The translations under genes were made by a program, and so were the position numbers. Below the pieces are notes generated by a model. It had not been told where the DNA came from. It did not search any database and saw only the letters and a list, made by a program, of their open reading frames with translations. A stretch of DNA of 64,000 bases from Microbulbifer marinus. GTDB lineage: Bacteria > Pseudomonadota > Gammaproteobacteria > Pseudomonadales > Cellvibrionaceae. The stretch is from assembly GCF_900107725.1 (NCBI RefSeq), contig NZ_FNQO01000001.1, forward strand, positions 1,790,458 to 1,854,457. The letters run 5' to 3'. Every line of letters begins with the position of its first letter. Position 1 is the first letter of the stretch. Shown piece by piece: positions 10,087-18,272 of the stretch.

Positions 10087-10101
10087 TGGCACAGAGTTTG
10101 A
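10087..10101 (+). promoter_or_regulatory. Sigma-54-like promoter upstream of nirB
   Basis: TGGCAC (10087-10092) and TTGA (10098-10101), the third copy of this exactly spaced element in the nitrate cluster. It lies in the 283-nt gap after the kinase gene and would start transcripts near 10113. That leaves a leader of about 128 nt with two hairpins. Confidence 0.6.
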
Positions 10102-10144
10102 ATAGATTTTTGTACCAACACAATTTATCCCCAAGCGAGGCAAC

Positions 10145-10178
10145 GGCGCCTGGACTCTTCGGCAGAAGAGGAGGCGCC
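10145..10178 (+). promoter_or_regulatory. Long leader hairpin upstream of nirB (no U-tract)
   Basis: Two stacked stems, GGCGCCT (10145-10151) with AGGCGCC (10172-10178) and inner CTCTTC (10155-10160) with GAAGAG (10165-10170) around a GGCA tetraloop. No T-run follows, so it is not an intrinsic terminator. It may be a recognition element or a pause/protective structure in the nirB leader. Confidence 0.55.
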
Positions 10179-10201
10179 CGTGCCACATCGCCCCGCCCCT
10201 C

Positions 10202-10233
10202 CCTGCCGATCACACAGAACGAGATACGGCAGG
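10202..10233 (+). promoter_or_regulatory. Hairpin covering the nirB ribosome-binding site
   Basis: CCTGCCG (10202-10208) pairs perfectly with CGGCAGG (10227-10233). The right arm contains most of the AGGA ribosome-binding site for nirB (start 10241), so this stem could limit nirB translation. Confidence 0.45.
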
Positions 10234-10240
10234 AACTCAA

Positions 10241-12778
10241 ATGACTGAAGCAAGCGTTAAGCAAAAACTGGTCGTCATCGGCAACGGCATGGTCGGCCAC
10301 CATTTTCTCGAACAGCTAGCGGCGCGCCCGGAGCGTGAAGCGTTCGAGGTCATCGTCTTCTGTGCCGAACCCAGACCCGCCTACGACCGGGTGCACCTGT
10401 CGGAATACTTTGGTGGACGCTCCGCCGACGATCTGGCGATGGGCAAGATCGAGCAATACCGGCAATGGGGTTTTGAAATACAGCTGAATGACGCTGCCGT
10501 GGAGATTGACCGCGACAACAGGACGGTGACATCCGCCAGCGGCATCGTAACAGACTACGACCGCCTGATACTCGCCACCGGCTCCTATCCGTTTGTGCCG
10601 CCGATCCCGGGTCACCAACACGAGAAGTGTTTCGTCTACCGCACCATCGAAGACCTGGATGCGATTCGCGCGGCCGCCAGCGGCGCCCGCTCCGGCGTGG
10701 TTGTCGGCGGCGGCCTGCTCGGCCTGGAAGCGGCCAACGCGCTTAAGGCGCTGGGATTGGAAGCCCATGTAGTGGAGTTCGCCCCGGGTTTGATGTCGGT
10801 GCAGCTGGATGCCGGTGGCTCCGAATTGCTGCAGAACAAGATTCAGGACCTGGGCGTCACCGTCCACACCAGCACCGCCACCGAACTGATCGAGGAAGTG
10901 GATGGCCGCCTGCGCATGTGCTTCAAGGGCGAGCGGGAACTGCTGACCGATCTGATCGTGTTCTCCGCCGGCATCCGCCCCGAGGACAAGCTTGCCAGAA
11001 CTGCGGGGCTCGCGATCGGCGAACGCGGCGGTATCGTCATCGATGAATCCTGCCGCACGTCCGATGCAAACATTTTCGCCATCGGCGAGTGTGCCCTCTA
11101 TGACAACCGCATCTTCGGCCTGGTTGCCCCCGGCTATACCATGGCCCGCACCGCGGTGGCACAGCTGTGCGGCGAGTCCTCAAGCTTTACCGGCGCCGAC
11201 ATGAGCACCAAGCTGAAACTGCTCGGCGTACAGGTGGGATCCATCGGGGATGCGCACGGCCGCGCGGAGGGCGCCGCGGCGATTACCTTTGTCGACGAAC
11301 AGAGCGGCGTGTACAAGCGCATGATCACCGATGCCGACGGCAAGAAACTGCTCGGCGCAGTGCTGGTGGGCGACACCGGCGACTACGATCAGCTGCTGCA
11401 ATACCACCTGAACGATATCGACTTGCCGGAACACCCGGAGCAACTGATATTGCCCACCGCCGAAGGCGCCGCACCGGCGCTCGGTGCCGGCGCACTGCCG
11501 GCTACCGCCACCATCTGTTCCTGCCACAACGTCAGCAAGGGGCAGATTGTCGATGCCGTCGCCGGCGGCTGTTGCTCGCTGGCCGAGGTGAAGGACTCCA
11601 CCAAGGCCTCCACCGGCTGCGGCGGCTGTGCGGCGCTGCTGAAAAATGTCGTCGACGAGGAGCTCGCGGCACTGGGTGTGGAGGTCAACAACCACCTGTG
11701 CGCCCACTTCCCGTTCACCCGCCAGGAGCTGTTCCACATCGCACAGGTGGAAGAGATAACGACCTTTGGCGAGCTGCTGGAAAAACACGGCAGCGGCCGC
11801 GGCTGTGAAATCTGCAAGCCAACAGTGGCCTCGATTCTCGCCTCCCTGTGGAACGAACACATTCACAAGAAACCGCATGTGGGTCTGCAGGATACCAACG
11901 ATACCTTTATGGCCAACATGCAGAAGAACGGCAGTTACTCGGTGGTGCCGCGGGTACCCGGCGGCGAGATAACGCCGGACAGGCTGATCGTGCTCGGCCA
12001 GGTGGCCAAGAAATACAACCTCTACACCAAGATTACCGGCGGCCAGCGCGTCGACCTGTTCGGCGCACGTCTGGAACAGCTGCCGGAAATCTGGCGCGAG
12101 TTGATCGACGCCGGCTTCGAGACCGGCCACGCCTACGGCAAGTCCCTGCGCACGGTGAAGTCCTGTGTCGGCAGCACCTGGTGCCGCTTCGGCGTACAGG
12201 ACAGCGTAGCCATGGCGCTGGCCATCGAGAATCGCTACAAGGGGCTGCGCTCGCCGCACAAGATCAAGATGGCGGTTTCCGGCTGCACCCGTGAATGCGC
12301 CGAGGCGCAGAGCAAGGATGTGGGCGTAATCGCCACCGAAAAGGGCTGGAACCTGTTCGTCTGCGGCAACGGCGGCATGCGTCCGCGCCACGCCGACCTG
12401 TTCGCGACGGACATCGACGACGAAACACTGATCAAGTACATCGATCGCTTCTTGATGTTCTATGTGCGCACCGCGGACAAGCTGCAGCGCACGTCGGTAT
12501 GGCTAGAGAACCTCGACGGCGGTCTCGATTATCTGCGCGAAGTCATCATCGACGACAAGCTGGGGATTGGTGCGGAACTGGAAGCACAGATGGCCAATGT
12601 GGTCGGCACCTACCAGTGCGAGTGGAAGACCGCGATCAACGATCCGGAAATGCTCAAGCGTTTCCGCCAGTTCGTCAACAGCGATGAAGCGGATGAAAAG
12701 ATCGTCTTTGTCGAGGAACGCAGTCAACCGCGACCGGCACGACAGGAAGAGATAGTCCGCATTGCCGAGCCGGCATGA
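10241..12778 (+). CDS. nirB: Assimilatory nitrite reductase (NADH) large subunit
   Basis: 845 residues, the usual NirB size. Order of parts: FAD loop VVIGNGMVGHHF, second dinucleotide loop VVVGGGLLGLEAANA near residue 150, a BFD-like [2Fe-2S] domain with CSCHNVSKGQIVD and STGCGGC around residues 425-470, then the siroheme/[4Fe-4S] domain with CVGSTWCRFG near 641 and CTRECAEAQSKD near 681. Reduces nitrite to ammonium in the cytoplasm with NADH. It has its own promoter-like element and leader, and is followed by nirD and nasA. Confidence 0.97.
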   Translation: MTEASVKQKLVVIGNGMVGHHFLEQLAARPEREAFEVIVFCAEPRPAYDRVHLSEYFGGRSADDLAMGKIEQYRQWGFEIQLNDAAVEIDRDNRTVTSASGIVTDYDRLILATGSYPFVPPIPGHQHEKCFVYRTIEDLDAIRAAASGARSGVVVGGGLLGLEAANALKALGLEAHVVEFAPGLMSVQLDAGGSELLQNKIQDLGVTVHTSTATELIEEVDGRLRMCFKGERELLTDLIVFSAGIRPEDKLARTAGLAIGERGGIVIDESCRTSDANIFAIGECALYDNRIFGLVAPGYTMARTAVAQLCGESSSFTGADMSTKLKLLGVQVGSIGDAHGRAEGAAAITFVDEQSGVYKRMITDADGKKLLGAVLVGDTGDYDQLLQYHLNDIDLPEHPEQLILPTAEGAAPALGAGALPATATICSCHNVSKGQIVDAVAGGCCSLAEVKDSTKASTGCGGCAALLKNVVDEELAALGVEVNNHLCAHFPFTRQELFHIAQVEEITTFGELLEKHGSGRGCEICKPTVASILASLWNEHIHKKPHVGLQDTNDTFMANMQKNGSYSVVPRVPGGEITPDRLIVLGQVAKKYNLYTKITGGQRVDLFGARLEQLPEIWRELIDAGFETGHAYGKSLRTVKSCVGSTWCRFGVQDSVAMALAIENRYKGLRSPHKIKMAVSGCTRECAEAQSKDVGVIATEKGWNLFVCGNGGMRPRHADLFATDIDDETLIKYIDRFLMFYVRTADKLQRTSVWLENLDGGLDYLREVIIDDKLGIGAELEAQMANVVGTYQCEWKTAINDPEMLKRFRQFVNSDEADEKIVFVEERSQPRPARQEEIVRIAEPA

Positions 12779-12816
12779 ACCGCTTGAATACAGCAATCAA
12801 TTTTCAGGAGCAAACC

Positions 12817-13200
12817 ATGAATCAAGTTGCCATAACCCGCACCCAGTGGCTGCCGATCTGCCAGCGATCAGATCTGGTTGCCGATTCCGGGGTGTGTGCC
12901 CTTGTGGGCGATGCCTTTGCAGGGAGTGCAGAGAAAAAAAGTGTCGCCCTGTTTTTTATTCCGGGCCAGGAGACACAGCTGTATGCCGTGGACAACTGGG
13001 ACCCGCTTGCGCAGGCGGGTGTTATCGCCCGCGGTTTGGTCGCCGAGCTCGACGGTGAGCTGACGGTTTCCTCGCCGCTGTACAAGCACCATTTTCGCCT
13101 CAGTGACGGCGTCTGCGTGGAAGACGAGAGTATCAGGCTCGATGTCTACCCGGTTGCCTTCGACGGCGAAACCGTCTGCATTGCCGTAGATAAATCCTGA
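12817..13200 (+). CDS. nirD: Nitrite reductase small subunit
   Basis: 127-residue Rieske-like NirD fold (WLPICQRSDLVADSGVCALVGD..., VYPVAFDGETVCIAV) without the Cys/His Rieske ligands, as is normal for NirD. The frame stays open back to an ATG at 12775 that overlaps the nirB stop. AGGAG seven nt before ATG 12817 and the match to the family start make 12817 the better choice. Partner of NirB. Confidence 0.93.
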   Translation: MNQVAITRTQWLPICQRSDLVADSGVCALVGDAFAGSAEKKSVALFFIPGQETQLYAVDNWDPLAQAGVIARGLVAELDGELTVSSPLYKHHFRLSDGVCVEDESIRLDVYPVAFDGETVCIAVDKS

Positions 13201-13202
13201 CA

Positions 13203-15896
13203 ATGACCATCAGCGAAACCTTTCGCGCACACCGGTCGTGCACCACCTGCCCCTATTGCGGTGTCGGCTGCGGGGTGTCGGCCACGGTAGCAAATCGCGG
13301 CGCCGAGGATCTGGTGACCGTTGCCGGTGACACGACGCACCCGGCCAATTTCGGCCGGCTCTGCGTCAAGGGTTCCGCCCTGGCGGACACCCTCGGTGAG
13401 CGCGGGCGCCTGCTGCGACCGCGGCTGCACGGACGGGAGTGCGACTGGGATACCGCCATGGATTTCATGGCCGGCGAATTCCGCCGTACGATCGACGAGT
13501 ACGGTCCGCATTCGGTCGCCTTTTATTTGTCGGGCCAGTTGCTGACGGAGGACTACTACGTTGCCAACAAGCTGATGAAGGGGTTTATCGGCAGCGGCAA
13601 CGTGGATACCAATTCGCGTCTTTGTATGTCGTCGGCCGTGGCCGCTTACAAGCGCGCCTTCGGCGCCGATGCGGTACCCTGCTGTTACGAAGACCTGGAA
13701 CTGGCGGACCTGGTGGTATTGGTCGGTTCCAATGCCGCCTGGACACACCCGATCCTGTTCCAGCGCATGCAGGCGGCCGGTACCAAACTGGTAGTCATCG
13801 ATCCCCGCGCCAGCGCTACCAGCGCGATGGCCGATCTGCACCTGGCAATCACTCCGGGTAGCGACGCGGCGCTGTTCAGCGGCCTGCTCAATTACCTGAT
13901 CGAACAGGGCGAGCTGGACCAGGGGTTTATCGACCAATACACGCAGAATTTTACCGCGGCGACGAGGCAGGCGCGCGACTGGTCACTGCAGCAGACTGCC
14001 GCCGCCTGCGGTATCCCGGTGGCGCAGCTGCGGGAATTCTTTCAATTGTTCGCCGCCACGGAAAAGACCGTCAGCTTTTACTCACAGGGCATCAACCAGT
14101 CCAGCAGTGGTACCGACAAGAACAACGCGATCATCAATTGCCACCTGGCCACCGGGCGCATCGGCAAACCCGGCTGCGGCCCCTTTTCGATCACCGGGCA
14201 GCCCAATGCGATGGGTGGGCGTGAAGTGGGCGGCCTCGCGAACATGCTGGCCGCGCATATGGACTTCACCACCGAGAATGTGGACCGCCTGAGCCGCTTC
14301 TGGCGCTCGAACTCTGTCGCGTTAAAACCCGGGCTGAAGGCGGTGGATCTTTTCCGGGCGGTGGAGAGCGGTCAGATCAAGGCCATCTGGATCATGGCCA
14401 CCAACCCGGCGGTCAGTATGCCCGACGCCGACCGGGTGGCCGCGGCACTGCAAAAGTGCCCGCTGGTGGTCGTCTCCGACTGTGTCGCCGATACGGATAC
14501 CGCCCGCTGTGCCGACCTGCTGCTGCCGGCGACGACCTGGGGTGAGAAGAACGGCACCGTGACCAATTCCGAGCGGCGCATCTCGCGGCAACGCGCGTTT
14601 CTGGCATCACCGGGCGAGACGCGCCACGACTGGGAAATCATCTGCGATCTCGCCACACGCCTCGGTTACGGCGAGCACTTTTCCTACGCGCACCCGGCGG
14701 AGATCTTCCGCGAGCACGCCGCGCTGTCCGGATTTGAAAACCGCGGCAACCGCGCTTTCGATATCTCGGCGCTGGCCGACATCAGCCGACGCGAATACGA
14801 CGCGCTGCGGCCGCGGCAGTGGCCCATCAACAGAGAAAACCCGGACGGCAGCCAGCGACTGTTTGGCGACGGCAGATTTTATACCCAGAGCGGTCGCGCG
14901 CATTTCGTACCGGTACAGCCGAGTACACCGCTACAGCGGCGCAGCGATCAATTTCCACTGTGGCTGAACAGCGGCCGGCTGCGCGACCAGTGGCATACGA
15001 TGACGCGCAGCGGTCGTGCACGGAAGCTGCTAGATCACAGCGAGATGCCGGAGATTCAACTCAACCCGGCAGATGCGGCCGACTACGGCATCGAGGACGG
15101 CCAGCTACTCGAGCTGCGCAGCGCGCGCGGACAGATGTGCGGTCGCGCAGCGCTGACTGGGGCGCAAAAGCCCGGGGAACTCTTCGCCCCCATTCACTGG
15201 AGTGAAACGCTGGCGCAAAACAGTCGCGTCAGCGCCCTCGCCGAGCCGGTGATCGATCCCCATTCCGGCCAGCCCGAATTCAAGCAGTTGCCGGTGAGCC
15301 TGCGGCCGCTGTCAGTCGCAGGCTATGCGACACTGCTGTGCCGGGAAGCGGCTGCCGGGCTCATGCAACAGTGGCTGCTAGAGCAACAGGCCCATCTGGT
15401 GCACTGGTATCGCGTGCCGTGCGAAGGCGGCTACCGCTACGAGCTGGCATTGCGTCACGCGCTGGACGGACGCGCGCTGGGGGACTATCTCCTGGCGGAG
15501 AGCCAAACCCGCCCACACTGGCAGGATCTGCAATTGCTGACGGGGCAACGCTGGCTGGCACACACACACCAACTGGAACTGCTGGTTTTTGCCGGCAGCG
15601 ACTGGCGCACGCTGCCAGACCGGCGCGCACTGGAGGAACACCTGGTGCAACCATTGCCCGCGCAGCCAGCACAGCTGCTGCACAATATCGCACCGGGGGC
15701 GCAGATAGTGTGCAGCTGCATGCAGGTATCGCGACAGCAGATCGAGGAGGCGATCGACCGCGGTATCGATTCGGTGGAGCACCTCGGAGAAATACTCGGC
15801 TGCGGCACCAACTGCGGTTCGTGCAAGCCGGAAATCACCAGTATTCTGTATGCCGCCACCGATAGCGATTGGAGCCGCGGCGAAAACGTCGCCTAA
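13203..15896 (+). CDS. nasA: Assimilatory nitrate reductase, molybdopterin catalytic subunit
   Basis: 897 residues. The N-terminal [4Fe-4S] motif is CTTCPYCGVGCGVSA (about residues 15-30), followed by a bis-MGD molybdoenzyme body (NTNSRLCMSSAVAAYKRAFG, GPFSITGQPNAMGGREVGG) and a dinucleotide-binding domain with NSGRLRDQWHTMTRSG. From about residue 836 there is an extra BFD-like [2Fe-2S] domain (CSCMQVSRQQIEEA...CGTNCGSC), which takes electrons from NADH-linked or ferredoxin partners in this enzyme class. The start is two nt after the nirD stop. I use the Klebsiella-style symbol; the transporter upstream is a different protein. Confidence 0.95.
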   Translation: MTISETFRAHRSCTTCPYCGVGCGVSATVANRGAEDLVTVAGDTTHPANFGRLCVKGSALADTLGERGRLLRPRLHGRECDWDTAMDFMAGEFRRTIDEYGPHSVAFYLSGQLLTEDYYVANKLMKGFIGSGNVDTNSRLCMSSAVAAYKRAFGADAVPCCYEDLELADLVVLVGSNAAWTHPILFQRMQAAGTKLVVIDPRASATSAMADLHLAITPGSDAALFSGLLNYLIEQGELDQGFIDQYTQNFTAATRQARDWSLQQTAAACGIPVAQLREFFQLFAATEKTVSFYSQGINQSSSGTDKNNAIINCHLATGRIGKPGCGPFSITGQPNAMGGREVGGLANMLAAHMDFTTENVDRLSRFWRSNSVALKPGLKAVDLFRAVESGQIKAIWIMATNPAVSMPDADRVAAALQKCPLVVVSDCVADTDTARCADLLLPATTWGEKNGTVTNSERRISRQRAFLASPGETRHDWEIICDLATRLGYGEHFSYAHPAEIFREHAALSGFENRGNRAFDISALADISRREYDALRPRQWPINRENPDGSQRLFGDGRFYTQSGRAHFVPVQPSTPLQRRSDQFPLWLNSGRLRDQWHTMTRSGRARKLLDHSEMPEIQLNPADAADYGIEDGQLLELRSARGQMCGRAALTGAQKPGELFAPIHWSETLAQNSRVSALAEPVIDPHSGQPEFKQLPVSLRPLSVAGYATLLCREAAAGLMQQWLLEQQAHLVHWYRVPCEGGYRYELALRHALDGRALGDYLLAESQTRPHWQDLQLLTGQRWLAHTHQLELLVFAGSDWRTLPDRRALEEHLVQPLPAQPAQLLHNIAPGAQIVCSCMQVSRQQIEEAIDRGIDSVEHLGEILGCGTNCGSCKPEITSILYAATDSDWSRGENVA

Positions 15897-15990
15897 GGCA
15901 CCTGCTTGTCGCAGCACAAGTCGCGGGTTTGCAATTCCGTGCCGACGCGCTAATGTCCAGTAATCGCCCATAACTAGAACGATTCCCGAC

Positions 15991-16182
15991 ATGACCGCCG
16001 ACACCTGCCATCTTCCCGGCCAAGCCTCCGTGGAACAGGTCCGCGTACAGTTATTGCAAGCCTTCACCCAGCCGGACCCAATCCGCAAGTCCACCGGCCG
16101 CGCCGACTATCAACGCGGCTACACTTATCGCGACAGCGGCGACTGCGCTACTGTCGAGCCGTTCGAGAAACCCTTGGTTTAG
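15991..16182 (+). CDS. Hypothetical small protein (doubtful)
   Basis: A 63-codon frame between nasA and the VOC gene, ending 3 nt before the VOC start. It has no clear ribosome-binding site, signal or motif that I recognise. The spacing to the next gene is operon-like, which is the only argument for it. It could equally be part of an untranslated leader. Confidence 0.25.
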   Translation: MTADTCHLPGQASVEQVRVQLLQAFTQPDPIRKSTGRADYQRGYTYRDSGDCATVEPFEKPLV

Positions 16183-16185
16183 TTC

Positions 16186-16596
16186 ATGTTACAGATCCAA
16201 CAGATCGACCACATCGTCCTGCGCGTGAAAGACCTGCAGCGGATGCTGGATTTTTATCAGGGAGTACTGGGCTGCAGCATCGAGCGGGAACAGAAAGATA
16301 TCGGTCTCTACCAGTTGCGTGCCGGCAGCAGCCTGATCGATCTGGTGCCGGTCAACCAGAGACTGGGCCGTGCCGGCGGCGCGGCGCCGGGCAAAGAGGG
16401 CCGCAATCTGGATCACCTGTGTCTGCGTATAGATCCCTTCGATGCCGAAACCCTGATCGCCTATCTGCGCGACAAGGGGATAGAGCCGGGCCCGGTGGAA
16501 TCCCGCTACGGCGCGGAGGGCGAAGGGCCTTCGATTTATATCGACGATCCGGAGGGCAATACGGTGGAACTGAAGGGGCCACCGTGGCAAAAATAA
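16186..16596 (+). CDS. VOC (glyoxalase/bleomycin-resistance fold) family protein
   Basis: 136 residues with the two beta-alpha-beta-beta-beta halves of the vicinal-oxygen-chelate fold. The first begins IDHIVLRVKDLQRMLDFYQGVLGC; the second has LDHLCLRIDPFDAETL and ends YIDDPEGNTVELKGP, the metal-ligand Glu motif. His and Glu ligands are present at the usual places. Substrate not predictable; it may be a lyase, dioxygenase or resistance protein. Confidence 0.88.
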   Translation: MLQIQQIDHIVLRVKDLQRMLDFYQGVLGCSIEREQKDIGLYQLRAGSSLIDLVPVNQRLGRAGGAAPGKEGRNLDHLCLRIDPFDAETLIAYLRDKGIEPGPVESRYGAEGEGPSIYIDDPEGNTVELKGPPWQK

Positions 16597-16670
16597 TCGC
16601 TGTAAAGGAGAGAATGACGCGGATGTAATGGCGTTATCACGAATGGCATCAATCAAGCGGAGGGAGAACA

Positions 16671-17399
16671 GTGCACGGCGAAACCGTTGAATACACTATT
16701 GGCGCTCAATCATTTACCGGCTACATCGCCTACGACGATAAGGTCACCGGCAATCGCCCGGGCATCTTGGTGATACACGAGTGGTGGGGGCACAACGGCT
16801 TCGTGCGCGAACAGGCTGATCGGCTGGCCGCCGAGGGGTATACCGCGTTTGCACTGGACCTGTTTGGCACCGGCCAGCAGGCGGACAACCCGACCGATGC
16901 CGCGGAGCTGATGAATACCGCAATGAATACGCCCGGCGCTATCGAAGAGCGTTTCCGCGCGGCCATGGAATGGCTGCAGCAGCACGAGACCGTCGACGCG
17001 AGCCGCATCGCCGCCCAGGGCTACTGCTTCGGCGGCGCGGTGGCGCTGAACATGGCGCGGCTGGGCCTGGATCTCAAAGGTGTGGTGAGTTTTCACGGCG
17101 CCCTCGGCAGCGACATCAAGGTCCTGCCCGGCGCGATCAAGGCGCAGATTCAGGTCTATACCGGCGGTGCCGACGCATGGATTCCACCCGATGATGTCGC
17201 GGGATTCGTACGGGAAATGCAGGAGGCCAACGCCAAATTTGAATTGACCAGCTACCCGGATACCCTGCACGGCTTCACCAACCCCGCTGCCACGGAGCGC
17301 GGTAAAAAGTTCGCCGTGCCACTGGCCTACAATGAACTCGCGGCGACAGACGCCTGGAACGGCGCCATGGCTTTCTATCGCAAACTGTTCGGTACGTAG
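16671..17399 (+). CDS. Dienelactone hydrolase family protein
   Basis: 242-residue alpha/beta hydrolase. The nucleophile elbow reads GYCFGG (Cys, typical of dienelactone hydrolases), with ILVIHEWWGHNGFVREQADRLA near the start, Asp in GGADAWIP and His in DTLHGFTNP. The start is a GTG with GGAGG about 9 nt upstream. Cytoplasmic. Substrate unknown; many family members act on small lactones or esters. Confidence 0.9.
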   Translation: MHGETVEYTIGAQSFTGYIAYDDKVTGNRPGILVIHEWWGHNGFVREQADRLAAEGYTAFALDLFGTGQQADNPTDAAELMNTAMNTPGAIEERFRAAMEWLQQHETVDASRIAAQGYCFGGAVALNMARLGLDLKGVVSFHGALGSDIKVLPGAIKAQIQVYTGGADAWIPPDDVAGFVREMQEANAKFELTSYPDTLHGFTNPAATERGKKFAVPLAYNELAATDAWNGAMAFYRKLFGT

Positions 17400-17512
17400 C
17401 CCTGATTCTGCAAACTGCCGCTCTGGATATTAAGCCCGGTTGCGCCGCAGCAGTTGGGGCAGTGTTTGCCTAAGCATTAGGGCATGCTAATACTGAACTC
17501 GATGGCCGCGAC

Positions 17513-17971
17513 TCAGGCGGGTTTCAGGTACTGGGCCCCGCTGCCCTTCTCCGCCGCCTTGTCTCCCGGATTGCGCAGTGGGCAGTCGTCCACCGACAGG
17601 CAGCCGCAGCCGATACACCCTTCCAACCGGTCGCGCAGCTTCGTCAGCTGCTTGATCCGCAGGTCCAGGTCCTCGCGCCAGCGCGCCGACAGCCGCGCCC
17701 AGTCCTTGGCATTGGGCGTGCGCCCGTTCGGCAGCGTTGCCAGCGCGTCGCGAATTTCCGCCAGGCCGATACCCACGCTCTGTGCCACCTTGATGATCGC
17801 CACGCGCCGCAGGACATCGCGGCCGTAGCGGCGCTGGTTGCCGTCGGTGCGCCAGCTGCTGATCAACCCCTTGCTCTCGTAGAAATGCAGCGTGCTTACC
17901 GCCACGCCGCTGCGCTCGGCAACCTCTCCGACCGTTAGCTCCCGGCGCAAGCCGCCGCCCTTTCCCGTCAT
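17513..17971 (-). CDS. soxR: Redox-sensing MerR-family regulator SoxR
   Basis: MerR-type winged helix ([26 protein letters not shown]), a dimerisation coiled coil, and the [2Fe-2S] ligand motif [12 protein letters not shown], which is diagnostic of SoxR. A longer start at 18028 would read through its own operator. ATG 17971 has GGAG 6 nt upstream and gives 152 residues, the family length. It is divergent from an MFS exporter across a SoxR box. In non-enteric bacteria SoxR usually controls efflux and redox genes directly instead of soxS. Confidence 0.96.
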   Translation of the reverse strand: MTGKGGGLRRELTVGEVAERSGVAVSTLHFYESKGLISSWRTDGNQRRYGRDVLRRVAIIKVAQSVGIGLAEIRDALATLPNGRTPNAKDWARLSARWREDLDLRIKQLTKLRDRLEGCIGCGCLSVDDCPLRNPGDKAAEKGSGAQYLKPA

Positions 17972-18018
17972 AGTGAACTCCGATCTGTGGCATAGCGAAT
18001 TTCTATCGCCCCACAGGA

Positions 18019-18049
18019 TTGACCTCAAGTTAACTTGAGCTTTTACACT
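18019..18049 (+). promoter_or_regulatory. SoxR box within a 19-bp-spacer promoter
   Basis: A perfect 16-bp palindrome CTCAAGTTAACTTGAG (18024-18039) lies between -35 TTGACC (18019-18024) and -10 TACACT (18044-18049). The 19-bp spacer is the hallmark of MerR-family activated promoters. Transcription runs rightward to the small ORF and MFS exporter. The dyad also lies just upstream of soxR, so autoregulation is possible. Confidence 0.92.
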
Positions 18050-18086
18050 GCGCCGCGTTCAAATGCAACCTGACGGAGAAATCACC

Positions 18087-18272
18087 ATGGCAGGGAATAA
18101 TGAACCGGCAAACAGATTTGGCACCGCGCACGAACAGCGCAGCCACAGTCTTTTCGTTTACCTGGTTGCGGCGCAGGCACAGAGCCTCAGGCTGGCCGCC
18201 AGCCTGACAAATACGGATGCGGGGCTGGCGCCCGCCGGTCGCAGTCTCGTCCGCCGGGGGGAGAACCGGTGA
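18087..18272 (+). CDS. Small ORF in the SoxR-controlled transcript, coupled to the MFS gene
   Basis: 61-residue frame starting MAGNNEPANRFG, with GGAG about 8 nt before its ATG. Its TGA overlaps the GTG start of the MFS gene (GTGA). No known motif. It may be a leader ORF for translational coupling or a genuine small protein. Its place directly downstream of the SoxR promoter argues that it is translated. Confidence 0.45.
   Translation: MAGNNEPANRFGTAHEQRSHSLFVYLVAAQAQSLRLAASLTNTDAGLAPAGRSLVRRGENR

Noticed and set aside
11180-12391. 403-codon leftward frame
   Set aside because: Antisense to nirB; no ribosome-binding site or domain.
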